DNA from: Plectrocnemia conspersa
Lineage: Eukaryota; Arthropoda; Insecta; Trichoptera; Polycentropodidae
Direction: 5' to 3'
NCBI GenBank assembly: GCA_009617715.1
Contig: VTFK01000029.1
Coordinates: 1 to 64,000, forward strand
DNA length: 64,000 nucleotides
Below, piece by piece: positions 24,481-37,053 of this stretch. Made by a program: the position numbers and the translations under genes. Each line of letters begins with the position of its first letter. Within the stretch, counting starts at the first letter, position 1. The notes beneath the pieces were generated by a model, which did not search any database, was not told the DNA's origin, and worked only from the letters and a program-made list of their open reading frames with translations.

Positions 24481-26321
24481 AACTCATTCAAGAAACAGCA
24501 AAATATATAATCTAGCTTAACCCTTTTATTTCCGATCTAAATATCGATGTATTACATAAATTTAAATATATGTTCGGAAAAAATGTTACGTGCCCCTGAA
24601 GCAAAAACCCTACAGTCCCTTAAAAGTATATACGATTCTTTCTTCAATGACAACGTTGGGCCCGGCAATTTTCGCCAAAGTAGCAAAAGCTGAAATATCT
24701 GATTTCGACAATTAAAAGGTTAAGTTATATGTAGCATTTGTAATTGTATGGCATGTTTATATAAATATTATTTATAAAGGCCATTATGACCCATTGGGAA
24801 AGTCTTAGATTTCTAATAAATAAATATTGGAATTAACTAACTGCATTACCTCTTCGCTAAACTTTAAACAGTTCGAGCGTTTACCTGATTTATAACATGT
24901 TGGTAAAGCATTAGACAAAATTTGCTCCTCATTCTAGGTAGATTTCTTATTATCCAGTTCCATGCAGGAAAATTGTAGATTTCCCCCCGGAAATCTCACT
25001 CCCCGTTGCCAGGCGTCGGATAGTCGAACGCGCCAGTCGCGTTATTCCCGCGGTCTCCGTTTATTGGATAAAGGGCCGTAGTTATGATCGCCCGGGGGAA
25101 TTGCTGCGCGCATGCGGCCCTGCCCCGCCCCGTCGGACGCATGCCCAACGAGGCCCTGTCAATACAATCACATCACTTCATACATCATACCTATACCGGA
25201 TCGATCCGCAAGGTTCGCTAGATGATACGCACTCGCCGCTGATAAATATGCAATTTCATAAAGGTGCGCCCACATAGCTTGAAAAATAATTTCTTTACAT
25301 TCAGCCTCATATCTTATACATATTACATTTATCAAACAAAGTAGTCAGCTTATTTATAATAACTACTGCATGCAATGGAATAATATATTGTTGATTGTTT
25401 ATGGATTTAGTTGCAGGTTATTAGGTAATTAGGGAAACTTAGTATAATATATTTAGATTAACTCTCAAAAATGTTTAATAATATATACGAGGCGTTGAAA
25501 ATATTAAATATGGATTTTTTTGATACGATCTATTATCTCGATTGAATAATAAAGGTTAATTAAACACACGTATCTAATCACTATACGCTACGGTCGGATT
25601 GAGTGGTGGAATATGTGAAATCGCGCATTATGTGTTGAATTTGCTTTTTGCATTATGGTCATTTTTTTCACTCTTATTATTTGGTATAGCGAAAGGGAAA
25701 GTATCTCACCGTACGCGCCTGATGTGTACCGACATTCGTCGTCGTCGGACAACCTGCTGAGTGATTTGATGCATGCTACCCACATCGTAGTAGAAAAGTA
25801 AAATAGCGGTTGTTTTTATGAAAAGTTTTTTTATCAGGGAAGGATTAGCGATCTAAAATTAGTTACATTTCAAAAAGGTTTCCTAATGAGTATACCCTTA
25901 TATTTTAAGAAAAAAATTATGAACTAACTCGCAACGATAATTAATCATAATTATTAAGTAGCACGTGTAAATGTACAATATTTTGTAAAACAACCTAAAA
26001 ATAAATCTAACTCCTATAACGCTGCCCCGTCGACGTGAGCGAATCAAAGTTTTTTATTACAAAGTCCTTCCCTTCGAAAAGTAAAAGTCTTTTGTACGCC
26101 GCTCACGGTTTCAATGGACCAAATTCGATTTTGTCTCTTCGCATGTCCAGTTTGACCTAATCAAATATCCGCTCGTTTCAACTTTGTCCAAAACTCCCCG
26201 AAAGCTCTGCGGAAAATCGCATTTTCCATCCGGTCAACGACACACCGGCTAATCTGAAAAGGTACCGCTTTTAAAGGGGAGATCGTAAATAGTAAGATTT
26301 GATCATTATTCTCTTTTACAG
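24481..26321. other. Remainder of SCAPER intron B-C
   Basis: A GC-rich patch lies at about 24980-25160 (CCCGCCCCGTCGG) and a moderate one at 26010-26240; otherwise AT-rich. Nothing coding recognised. Confidence 0.5.
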
Positions 26322-26492
26322 GAGGGTCTCTCCGGAGGAACGGCCCTTCAGTTCCGGCACATGGTTTCCCGACTATTGAGGTACGCCTGTAAAACGAGCT
26401 CTAGTGGAAACATGGAACAAGCCCACGACTCCCTGCTCCACGCCCTGCTTCCTGCCATCGGATACTTTGCTCTGAACAACGAAGAAAACCAG
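26322..26492 (+). CDS. SCAPER: SCAPER, exon C (internal)
   Basis: The acceptor is CTCTTTTACAG and the donor CAG|GTAGGA. The exon is 171 bp, 57 codons, phase 0 at both ends. It encodes EGLSGGTALQFRHMVSRLLR and later LLPAIGYFALNNEENQ. These align by eye with 'EGLSLAFRHMASSLLGHC' and 'VCVGYFTVNHPDNQ' in vertebrate SCAPER, as remembered. This is the best-conserved part of the C-terminal region and the strongest evidence for the gene call. A shadow reading frame on the minus strand over 26401-26598 overlaps it and is not a gene. Confidence 0.92.
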
Positions 26493-29400
26493 GTAGGAAA
26501 TTACTTGTTTTTATTATTTTATATGCATGTATGAAATGTTTGTGTAACTTTTTAATTGATCGCGGACGTGCATTAGGAGCGTTATTTATTCCGTGCACTT
26601 TTTACACGCACCTGTGCGTTGCTGAAAGAGTTTTTTTCTTATAAATTAATATTTTCAAAATTTCTTGTGTGAATTCGTTCGCGCTTCACTTCCCATAGAG
26701 TGGTATCTTTTAAGACCGTTTTAATTGGACGTATCATATCTCGCACGATTAGTTTCTCATCCGCGATGCGCACAAGGCAGGATAAGTCCATCCTTGTTTA
26801 ATTTACGACCTTTGCCTAATTGTTTGTGAGGTATCGGTTCCCACGGCACAGGTGCGTACAACACGTGCAACTTGTACAACAATGGGTCGTCTGCCTGTCT
26901 GTCTGGTCTCGTGGTTGACCAACGGTCACCCTTTGTGCCAAACGAATACTGGTACCATCGCACGGTATTGTTGTTGATCGATTGTGACAGGTATACATTG
27001 ATAAAGTCGCAGTCGTTGTTTAATTCAAAGTTCTATAGGCAAATTTTCACATTTTATTAATTTACTTATTTTTTAAGTACGAAAAACAGATTAAATTATA
27101 TATAATAATAATAACTATAATGCATTCACCAGCTGAAAGTACCTGGATAAAAACAAATCAATCGAATAGTTGTGCTTATTGGTGAATTGTCCATTAAATA
27201 CTCAGTTCTTGCATGCGATACTTCAGACAATGCTCGGGAATGCAAGCGCTGGTAATTAGGTGGCACACAAAAACGAAGTTCTTCGAGAATCTATTCCTTA
27301 CCAGCAGCCTGAAAAAGTGCTTTCCAAGTATACTCGTCGACGTGACTCGAGGGAATCATATCCCAGCATACTTACATATTTGCCTACCAGACCAGAGAAG
27401 CGTGCTCAAGGGTACTTCACAGGCCTGCCGAGAGGGGAGAGAGAACAAATTCCCGGAGCCCGACTCTGGAAAAAATCATAATAACTGTTTTACATATATA
27501 ACTTGTGATTAAAATGTATAATAAAATATTGTCAAAAAATCTTTACCTTGAACCATTTTTATACTTTAGATATTAATTAAATTGTCCATAAACAACTTAG
27601 AAGACAAATCCATTCTTTAGGACACTTAATAGTGGTAGACCACTAACTGTGTAGTACTAAGAATTTGTAGTTCTTGAATTTTCCTAACATTTCATAGACA
27701 AGATGATTGATTTAAATAGCCATACTTTGAACAGACACTTCTTATAAAAATATATATTTTGGGATGATTCTTAATACTTTTATTAAAGGTAATATTTTTT
27801 TTTTGAGGCTTTGCGGTTGATTTAACTTTTTTACTTAAACAAATAATAACCGCAAATTGTTGTTGCGTTAAACGAATATATATTGAATGAGTATATTGTT
27901 AATTATGTTTTTTTAATATTTATTTTATTATTATCAAGTTCACACAACGACCCGCATGCGGCTGATTCACGGTCGTTATTAATTAACTATTAACAACTAC
28001 ACATATATATCCTGCACCTTGGACATCTAATTTATTATCGATCGCCTAATCGTATTCCCTAATCGTACACGTGAAACACACGTGTACCTCAGTTACGCAT
28101 TATATAATCCGATCGGACCACAAAACCAATCCACCAGTCTTGGTTTCCCACGCGAAATAGACCGCCATCGTCTTGAGCACCTGCTGACCGCCATTAAGCC
28201 GTGTCCGATAAGACATGTCCGTTTTGTGGTACGTACTGCTTTCGTCGCACATACTACACGTTGGTCTTGTATGGAATTGTCAACTTTTTGCAACCGAACG
28301 TTCAATGGTAATTTTAATTATGCTGAGGGCGTTAGGTTGCGGTGGTCGCATTGTTGGCGCGAAGACACCTGTCTTATAAATATAACTTTATGTCTATAGC
28401 CCGCATGCAATCTTGACGATCAAAAGACGACATGGCGTGTCCCTGATCCGTCACGTTGTTAATATATGCCCGTTACACGGGCAATAATATTGCGTCCGTT
28501 GGATTGTGATGATTTCTGCAGTGTACCATGTATGGTAGTAGAATCAGAGAAATAACTTTGATTCAATACCAGATGCAATTCTCTCTGTTATATAACCTTT
28601 GGATTTTTTGTTCCCTATATTGAAATTTTTTAACAAATTTTCTGGTTTTGACACTGAAGAAGTTTGACTTTGCAGCCAAAATAGACAATGGAGAAGCTGG
28701 TAACAGTTTATTTTATAAGCATATATGAATTGCCACATATACAGTAGACTTGTCAATAACACGGTAAATTGAGGTGGTGCTATTTGTGTGTCCGTTACTT
28801 TATGTTTGAACGATCCAAAGGGAGGATATCACACCACAAGCGCCTGATTTGTACGTACGTATTGTAAAAAATTGTATGAGTATTCTCTAGTCCCCAAAAT
28901 ACCACGTTCCCAATTTACCGTGCTATTAGGGAGTCGACTGTATATGGAAATGTAGATGCCGCTATCAGATGGTGGAGTTGAAATGGCAGGTTTTGAAAGT
29001 ACGAGAGTCTTAGTTGGAGTGTCGAGTTAAATTATTGCCGGCTGTGACCTGTCGTGATGCGTCCTTGTGATAATACTGGACGATCCGCTGATGTGTCTCT
29101 TGCTGTGACTCTGGTGTGTCTCGACTTTATCCGTCTGCCCCCCCCCCCTGTGACCAAGTGCGCATATTTTATATGGCTGGTTCGTGACAGTTCTGGTGAA
29201 TCGCAGATAAAGATGTTGGCGGGCCAATTGCATCGCTTCTTAAACACACCTACAAAAAGTGAAATGGTCAGATGGCCAATTCGGCTATTGGTAACAAAGG
29301 GGTAGAAAAACAATTCTTTTGGGCATTGCCTATCGCGTATCCTTTCCACACAAATAGTAGTTCTGGTACTTATGGGTGATTAACCTTTAGTTAATTTTTC

Positions 29401-31375
29401 TTTTTATTGGTTCGTAATGGTCATTAGAATAACTTCTAAATTAATTATTCAGGTGGTTGAAATTACCACAAAGTTCTTCACTGTTCTTAAACATTCTTCG
29501 CTGTATCTTTCCCCACTTTGACGACAAACGTAGTGCATCCGTCTGATCCGTATAAATTAATTTTACTTTCATTAGAGAGCGCCACTCTTCTTCAATCTGT
29601 TCATTTCATGCGTGCTAGGCGGATTTTTTCGAATGATGACTTTTTGGCAGGTATACGACGGCATACGCCCTATTTCTTAAACCAATTTTATCTTTTTATC
29701 AAATGTTTCGCAAACCTATTTCGACATTTAAAATAAATATTAGAAGTGATGATTGGTTATAACTGACAGTCTTTAAAATTTGTTTTATATATGTATTTAT
29801 AACCCCATTGACGAATACACAATAATATCGATTTTTTACTCAAACTAAATTGTGAACGATTTGCCACTATATTTTTTTTATAAATAGTTTCGCTATGATA
29901 GTTGCCGGTCAATTTGCTACATAACCACACAAAAATAATAATAAAGACATATCACTAAATGAGTGATTAAGTAACGAGAAATCTATCTAAAGATTACGAA
30001 TATATATTCATTTCTTATGATTTCGAGAACTGATGCGTTTTTGCACGTTACTGCATTATCTATGGCTAACTAAGACCTTCCGGATTTTGGCGTATCTCTT
30101 ACTAAACCCTACTGCTGAAAACTTTCCACCAAGCCTCTAATCATAGAAGCTGAGAGACGATTTCTTATATTGAAATTGCGGCTCCTCGAATCCATACTTT
30201 CGATAAAGCTCTTTTCAAAATTAAATTCTATGATTTTCATCCACTAAGCTATGTATCTTTTTCAATAAAAAAATACGTTCTCAGAGTCACGCTTAAATAA
30301 CTATTTTGTATGAAAATGCTAAATATAAAAAATAGTCATACATCTACGGTTTTTTTAGAAGATATGTGATTTAATAAAATATTATTTTTATTAAAGGAAC
30401 ATTAAGAATATTAAATTAAAAATAAATTTATGAAACTCATTTAAATATGACACGTTTTTTGTTACGTAAAAATTACGTGATTCATAAATTTATGATTTAG
30501 TATAAATACAGTACTAATTGCTCAAAATAACAACGTCTTATTAATTAAACCAATTAAGATAACTGACGAGATCCGGTCTTTTAGTTAGCATTAGAGTTTA
30601 TACAGTAATTAGTTCAAACAACGCGTATGCTTATAATTTAATTAATTGTAATATTTTAAGACATTCAACAATAGTTTCCTTCATTGATGCAAATTTTATT
30701 ATTAATCTCAAGATAGTATAATTTATCTTGCACCAAGCATAAATATTTTGTATGTAACATTTCATAAAGTAATAAAATGTGGTTTCTTTAGATTAATTTT
30801 ATCTTGAATCGCGATCTTCATAAATGTTATGAAGTTCACTAGTAATTTATTTTCGTAATTGGAACTCATATTTATTTATACTATACAGTGGTTATTCGGA
30901 TGATTATATTTTTTTTACTTTAATAAGTTTTTAAATTATATTGTCTTTTCGCCGCCAATCAAACATGACTGACACATTGACTTTATCATCGCCGTACCTG
31001 TTTACATTTAATCATATTAAAGTTCAACGCGCTCACACACATCAATCAAAATAGTAATGTCGCACGCCGCTTTCCAAACTAGTTTTAATTGCCAACGATA
31101 CTAACTAACGCCTTGAAAAAATATCATAACTATTTTTTTGAAACCCGACCGAAAGATTTAATTAATAACAATCGGCGCGCTCGTCACACTTACCGAACGT
31201 CAAAGCGAATAAGATCTCAATCTCCGTGTGAATTCGGTGGCATTCGCTGCTCAGTGAATGAGTGAGTGATTGATCGAGATTAGATCTTTTTCGATCGAGA
31301 GATTTGTACGACACGTTTTCCGCTTGACCTGATTTTGTTTATGAAACGTCACACTGAGGTTTATTGTGTTTTCAG
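26493..31375. other. SCAPER intron C-D
   Basis: A 4.9-kb intron with GC-richer patches near 26770-26980, 27200-27480, 28060-28520 and 29030-29300 (including a 12-C run near 29140). Several frames of 70-105 codons occur on both strands over these patches but show no recognisable similarity and overlap each other on opposite strands. One palindromic MITE lies at 28742-28940. Confidence 0.5.
28742..28940. mobile_element. TA-flanked palindromic MITE, copy 1 (Tc1/mariner- or pogo-like)
   Basis: The element starts CAGTAGACT and ends AGTCGACTG, with TA immediately outside both ends (28740-28741 and 28941-28942). The inverted ends continue inward through AATAACACGGTAAATTG and, from the other end, AATAGCACGGTAAATTG. 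The 199 bp are non-coding. TA duplication with CAGT-starting termini suggests the Tc1/mariner/pogo group. A second copy is at 36863-37053. Confidence 0.75.
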
Positions 31376-31546
31376 AGCCTTTTAACGGCCGGATCGGCTC
31401 CTTGCGTGGTTCAGCAGCTAGCGGCTCTACCCTTGAGGTACTTCAGTAGGGCTGAACATGCGAGAGTTTTATTACCGGCTCTGCTGGCCTGCTGCACCCG
31501 CAGCGAACCCGCCAAGCATCTGCTTCACCAGGAAGTGTCTCAGCAG
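31376..31546 (+). CDS. SCAPER: SCAPER, exon D (internal)
   Basis: The acceptor is GTGTTTTCAG and the donor CAG|GTAAGG. The exon is again exactly 57 codons and phase 0 at both ends. It encodes SLLTAGSAPCVVQQLAALPL, then RYFSRAEHARVLLPALLACC, then a tail containing HLLHQEVSQQ. Compare the recalled vertebrate stretches 'LPFQYFSDPRLIKVLFPSLIAAC' and 'ILEQEMS'. Spacing and order match the family. The exon has GC-rich codons in an AT-rich region. Confidence 0.92.
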
Positions 31547-33574
31547 GTAAGGTTATTTGAGTTATTATCTATTTAAGTATAGTATAAAGATGCTGGTAGT
31601 GTTCAACGTATAAATGCAATTATCATAATTTTTCTTTCTCATCATATATGATGCAACCGGCAACATTTTAATTTTTAATCATATCCCAAAGTGGAATTCA
31701 TCGAACCTTGAAGTGTTCAATCTCGGTGTTGCCGGTCCATTTTATTCTTCTCTTTTTTTTTGAAAGCCGAAGTTTATGTAGATTTTTGCAATATTATATG
31801 CTTATTCAGCAATTTTTGCAATATTCAGTTATCCACTTTCTTTGCGTATGGTATTAAACATATTCACTGAGCCGTTTTCGCATATTTTCCTACAATAACA
31901 AATAATTAGTTTACCGTCGTTAGTCTGATTTGACCTTTACTTAATAATAATGAAATTATTTATCAATTGTCGGAACTATACAGAACTGTTGATAAGACCA
32001 AGGCTAAATATTTTATGTCTTATATCATGAGATCAAAGGGTTAGCACTGATGAATTTCTCTCATCGATACACTTTGCATATCTCAAATTAATTCGATTCG
32101 TCGGCATAACCACTTCATGGAGTGGTTCCTCGTCGACGTTCAGAGCGACAAAGGAGCCGTTTTATTGAATTTGTTTCGCGGACGGCGGAAGAGAAGAGGA
32201 GGACCGAATCCTGTTGGGTATGGTACGTTCACTAGAATGGATACTGTACGTCAGTTAGTCCCGGCAGTGTAATCCAATAAAGGTAGAGCCTATGTGTGCC
32301 ACCGGTAGTGAGCACCTACCTATGTACGTAGCTTTTAGGGGTCTCGTATATACGTGGTGCGCGCACTTGCCACTCGCCTTTGACGGCAGGTGGCTTTTAC
32401 CATAAAGCCGCCGTCCCCGGAAGAGGTGTCACTAAAAGGGGTCACCGTCTCACAGCATCCCTCTACGAATACATACAATTAATGATATGTACTTTCATGT
32501 ACTCTTTATCTTAAAGACAAAGTAATTATTCGAGGTGTAATAAAAAAATATGGAGACCAATAATTTTATTACGAACAAAATAATAAGCTTAGATCAAATT
32601 TGAATTAATCGTCTTCTTTTTGAATTTTAACTTTTGTTTGTATATTTCAATTTCTTTTATTTAAATTTAGAACCGGTAACTAGGCATTTAAATTTTTAAT
32701 TGCATTTTTTTGTTTTATAAATTTGTCACAATTGCCACAAGGTATTTGATCAACTATTTAGGATTCATTGAGATATTTAAAAACAATTGTAAAATTGTTC
32801 ATATTTTATTATAAATTTAACCCTTTCGCCGCGGATTAATAAAATCGCCAGTACTCATTGAATACATAAAGATGCCATGAACCTTTGAACCTTATTATAT
32901 GGTTATTTTTTATAACTCAAAGTTCATTAAATTTATTGTTTTTAAAAAAAATATGGCATGAATAAATGCCTACCACATATTAGGAAAGTGTGAAATGGGG
33001 TGCGAAAATATGAACTGCAGTCAAAGGGTTAAAATAGTTTTAATATCTTAAACTCTTTTCTCTGCCTTAATGCCTTTTTTTATACTACATACATATTTTT
33101 TTGTCTTTTATTATTCTTATAAATGGCCAACTTATTATTCATTATTATTTACTTACATGTATCTTAGTTTATAAATATTACAATCTAAAATAATGTTGAA
33201 AATGAAATTTTTTCGGCTCGAACAGGTGTATAAAAAATAAGTAAAATGATCCTTTCTCTTATTTTCCTCAGCATAATTATACGTAACTTATGAATGATTG
33301 GAAGTCATATTTGACGCAGAACCAAATATTTTCAATCTACCTATAACTTTTAATTTAAAATATTGACGTTGGTTGGCGACCACTGACTACCGGTATAGAA
33401 TCAGGTGGCGTTCGGAGTAGATCGGTGTTTACGAGACAATTGTCGTTTTGCGCTACTGGCGTCTCCGTGTTTATGCATTAATTATTTACAATGATTGCCT
33501 TCGTTTTATATCACGAGCCCTAACGAACCTATATTTTAGAATACTTTTATAAATGTTTTCTTTTTACATTTTAG
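31547..33574. other. SCAPER intron D-E
   Basis: A 2.0-kb intron. A GC-richer block at about 32100-32450 (contains GCCGCCGTCCCCGGAAGAGG) reads like part of a transposon or an island but is not recognised. A TTAA-flanked MITE lies at 32817-33032. Confidence 0.5.
32817..33032. mobile_element. TTAA-flanked MITE-like element (piggyBac-type)
   Basis: The left end is TTAACCCTTTCGCCGCGG; the right end, read inward, is TTAACCCTTTGACTGCAG. Both are bounded by TTAA and share CCCTTT termini, with about 10 of the first 14 bases matching. The 216 bp are non-coding. Confidence 0.5.
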
Positions 33575-33643
33575 CTACTGGAGGATTTCAAGAACTCTGA
33601 AGACGGCAGAAAGTCTCGATTGGTGTCTCTAATCGCCGTTTAA
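33575..33643 (+). CDS. SCAPER: SCAPER, exon E (terminal, with stop)
   Basis: The acceptor is TTACATTTTAG. Twenty-two codons, LLEDFKNSEDGRKSRLVSLI followed by AV, end at TAA (33641-33643). The first residues continue the 'LLATFIQD' position of vertebrate SCAPER. From memory, vertebrate proteins run roughly 40-50 residues further, so this protein seems to end soon after the conserved core. An alternative is that a longer isoform splices from within this exon, but I see no donor that would make that compelling. Acceptor, frame and position make this the likely last exon. Confidence 0.82.
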   Translation, partial: LLEDFKNSEDGRKSRLVSLIAV

Positions 33644-35131
33644 ATCGACTTGTGATTCGTATTGTGATCGTTCGTTATACTACTTTATTAATGTGTAAGT
33701 AATTGATTTAAACGCATATTACGTTTATGTATGCGTATTTGTGGGATTGTGAGAATACTGAAAAATCACTCAAATACTCCTTTATATAATAAGCATAAAT
33801 TAGAAAAAACTCACTTTTTTAAAAGAATATGTATCCTTTGATACTATAAATGTTCAAATTTGTACGAAAAAGTATTTTCATTAGATTCGTGCAATTTTTA
33901 AAGTACATTTTTGATTAAAAATATATTGTAATATCGACTTTATATTCATATTTTTTGTTATTGTTTGATTTTATTTTATTATATACTGTTTTTAATTTAT
34001 TATTTTATATAAAAATATTTTCTAAATTCTAATCTCCAATCTATTTTACGAGTCTATTTTTTCTACTGATATTTTGTTCAATTGGTTTTCGATGAAATTC
34101 TTGGACGTTTTTTATTTATGTATATTAAAAAGTAAATATTTATCAATCAATAAATTTAATAATCAGAGTGACTTAATTTATTCAATTTATTTGTCAATGT
34201 ACACATTCATAATGTCGTATCATACTAATGTATACCAAATTCAATTTGTCAACTAAATGCGTACATAATGCCGATTACAATCGATCCTACTATGAAATGC
34301 CTATGAATACGCATTATATAATACATATATCGCACAACTAACAATAACACGCTTAGTTATTAGATTGATTGAATTTCCACATTGTGTTTGTTTATATAGT
34401 CCATTAAAATAAACACGAATGACAATTCGATAAGTTTCTTTATGTTTGTCGTACTAACCAACTAATGTATTTTAATATTTATAATCGTATATTTCAATGT
34501 ACTGTGTAATAGTATATTTTTCTAAAGTGCCACTCAGTGGATTATGTTTAAAATTTATGTAGTCACTCAATTCGTCCATTGGTAAAGTCATCGAATATTT
34601 TTTTATAAAGAACAATCGTTTTATGTTTTAAATTATATTTAGCGAACTAATGCATTTGTGAAAGCCGAAACCTTGAAACGCTTTCAAATATCAAATGTGT
34701 TTTTTATATTATTTATTTATTTATAAAAATAATAAGCATCACATGCGAGATTATTTAGCTTAGTCTTAGATCACACCTAACCTCATTTTTATTTACATCT
34801 ATTTAAACGTGTATAATTAACACAATGTGCCAAATATTACACATGATCTGAAATCATCACACTTTTATTTTAATGGTGGTAGCTTTGAAGTTGTGCGTAC
34901 TTAATGTGTTTATCGCAAAAATCGAGTAGAGAAAAAAAACTAGTCATGTGATAAAGAATGTATGATATTTTTCTATTGAAATATATTTATTTTATTTTTA
35001 TTTTTTATTAATTTTCTTTGTATTATTAAATCGACTCGCTTAAAAACACTATTTGAAAGCTCTGAATAAGTATTATTATTTTAAACAGAGCTTTCGTCTC
35101 TATATATTGTATATCTTTCTTACGAAATAAA
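33644..35131 (+). other. Probable SCAPER 3' UTR
   Basis: This is AT-rich sequence with no ORF of interest downstream of the SCAPER stop. Candidate AATAAA poly(A) signals lie at 34149-34154, 34408-34413 and 35126-35131. Which one is used cannot be told from sequence, so the end coordinate given here is the furthest of the three. Confidence 0.4.
35126..35131 (+). promoter_or_regulatory. Candidate distal poly(A) signal (AATAAA)
   Basis: A canonical AATAAA lies 1.5 kb downstream of the SCAPER stop, within TACGAAATAAAGTGATATG, with T-rich sequence after it. Two earlier AATAAA hexamers (34149, 34408) are equally canonical. The hexamer is common by chance in DNA this AT-rich. Confidence 0.3.
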
Positions 35132-35589
35132 GTGATATGATATAAATATGTATGAAAAATGTTTTATTTATAAATTAATTCGTGTGTATTTTGATACGTT
35201 CGAGAGATGTTGAATATTTGTTTTTATTTAAATATTTCGAGTCGCGCACAGGGTGGTCCAGAAGACGTTTGAGTAAATAAACACCCAACCCCAATCCGTT
35301 CGCTTGTCATATCGTCGTGTCATTTTGACGTTGGCATGTCAAGTTGGATGAAATCATCGCGCGATTTGTTTGTGGATCTCGCATTACAACTGTACATTTG
35401 TTCTGCGCCAGATGGTCATCCTGTTCTATGAAATTCGTGATTATATTTCAGTGTAACAATAAAAAAAGCACAAGGAGCATCATCTATACTATAATTATCA
35501 AAGTTTGTCTTAATACAAAATCGCGAATGTAATACTAGCGACATATTTTTTAATAAAACGTTCCGAGAATATTTTTTTTATTTAATGTA

Positions 35590-35670
35590 AATCATCTGGC
35601 GTTACATGACATGACAGGCGTTAGCCTAGTGCGTTACAACAAGATAAACACAATAAAATACTACTAAATA
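35590..35670 (-). repeat. Possible LINE 3'-tail fragment
   Basis: ACATGACATGACAGGCGTTA then GCCTAGTGCGTTACAAC resembles a diverged form of the LINE tail at 57250-57300, after a T/A-rich run in the same order. Confidence 0.35.
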
Positions 35671-36862
35671 AGTAGTAAGACATTACATTGTAATAATTAT
35701 TAAATAGATTTAATTTTAATTATTAAAAAAATCTGACGATCAATTAAAAATATTATTTAAATCCCTACACAAAAATGGATATGGAACAGTTTGATCCTAG
35801 TGCTGTAATATGTACTTATCATCATTCAACTCCAACATTATACGCACGCATTGTATTCAAATTTAAAATAGTTCCGCGCTCCGGAAATAGCATTTAAACA
35901 TCAGAATGGGAGTCCGATGAACCGCGAAACCATTTCCGTTCGATTTTTCCCGGTGGATAAAAAAAGAACCCGAATGAAAGGAAGAAAATGTGATTTTTCT
36001 CTAAGCAACTAATGGTCCTTTTGAATATAAAATCCGAATTGAGGGGTTCGCGATTTTGTGCCGATTCATCGACGACGGAGTGGGCGCCAAGTCAAAAGCT
36101 CGATTTTTCCTTCGGAGAATATGTAAAATTGGGGATGCGACGATTTAACGCAATTTTCAAGGGTGACCAAAAATTTAATTTCCTCTCATATACATACTCG
36201 CAAGTTCATATGGAGATAAAAGGTAAATTTTAATCACATCAGCACCTTTTCAAAAAAATAATATATATGTTTTGATTTTTAGCTTTGTAGTTTTACGCGT
36301 GTATTTTTTATTATCAAAAATTAATTCGATAGAAATAATAATGTAGTGATTTTGTAAGAAAATTATTAAAGACGTAAATTTATTTAAATTAAATATTATA
36401 CACCCTTAATGCAATTACAATTTAATAAACAGGCATACAAATACTTCTAACTTCATTTAATTGCGTATTAAATTCAATATAGTAGCATTTTAACCCTGAT
36501 AAAATTTATTTCTAATTTTTTATATCTTCATGAAATGCTCCGTACGTTGAGAATGAAACGAAATATATTTGCCTGAATTTTAAAACATTAACTATTGATA
36601 AAATAATGCTTCTGTATGAAAGAAATGATCCGTTTTTACTGTTGATAAGAAAAGGCAAATTTCATTACAACTGATTTTATACTTGGAAAAAACTTCTGCC
36701 AAAACATTTTTTTTTTCAATTTTACCATTAAAATTAATTATTGTTTTATTATTTATCTTCAAAAATTCTCGTTTTTCAAATTGCATTTATTGCCTTGTTG
36801 TTTATATGTATGTAAAATTACACATATTAAATATGATGACATTGAGAACATTGAGAACGTAT

Positions 36863-37053
36863 AAGGTAGAACCCCCCCCCCCCCTAATAACACGGAAAAT
36901 TAGGGACGTGCTATTTGGGTACCTCTTACTTTATGTATGAGCCAAATGACCACACATACATATTGAAAAAAATGTATGAGTATTTTCTAGTCCCCAACTA
37001 CACGCTCCCAAATAGCACGTTCCTAATTTACCATGTTATTAGAGAGTCTACTG
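36863..37053. mobile_element. TA-flanked palindromic MITE, copy 2, with expanded C-run
   Basis: The right half (CTAATTTACCATGTTATTAG then AGAGTCTACTG, with TA outside) matches copy 1 at 28742-28940, as do the internal blocks AAAATGTATGAGTATTTTCT and GTCCCCAA. The left end is damaged: GGTAGAA then 13 C (36872-36884) replaces the expected GACTCCC, after which CTAATAACACGG resumes. Confidence 0.7.

Noticed and set aside
24508..24724. Possible TTAA-flanked piggyBac-type MITE (TTAACCCTTTTA ... AAAAGGTTAA)
   Set aside because: The inverted match is only about 10 bases, AT-rich, and interrupted; it could be chance.
27213..27512. Overlapping + strand frames of 73-99 codons in the SCAPER intron
   Set aside because: Two different frames are open over the same GC-richer patch, neither resembles a protein family, and neither is bounded by convincing splice sites.
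28082..28399. 105-codon + frame with an opposite-strand frame
   Set aside because: It lies in the intron, is open on both strands because the patch is GC-richer, and shows no similarity.
29032..29349. 105-codon minus-strand frame and its + strand shadow
   Set aside because: It is overlapped by two other open frames and spans a C-run. No motif.
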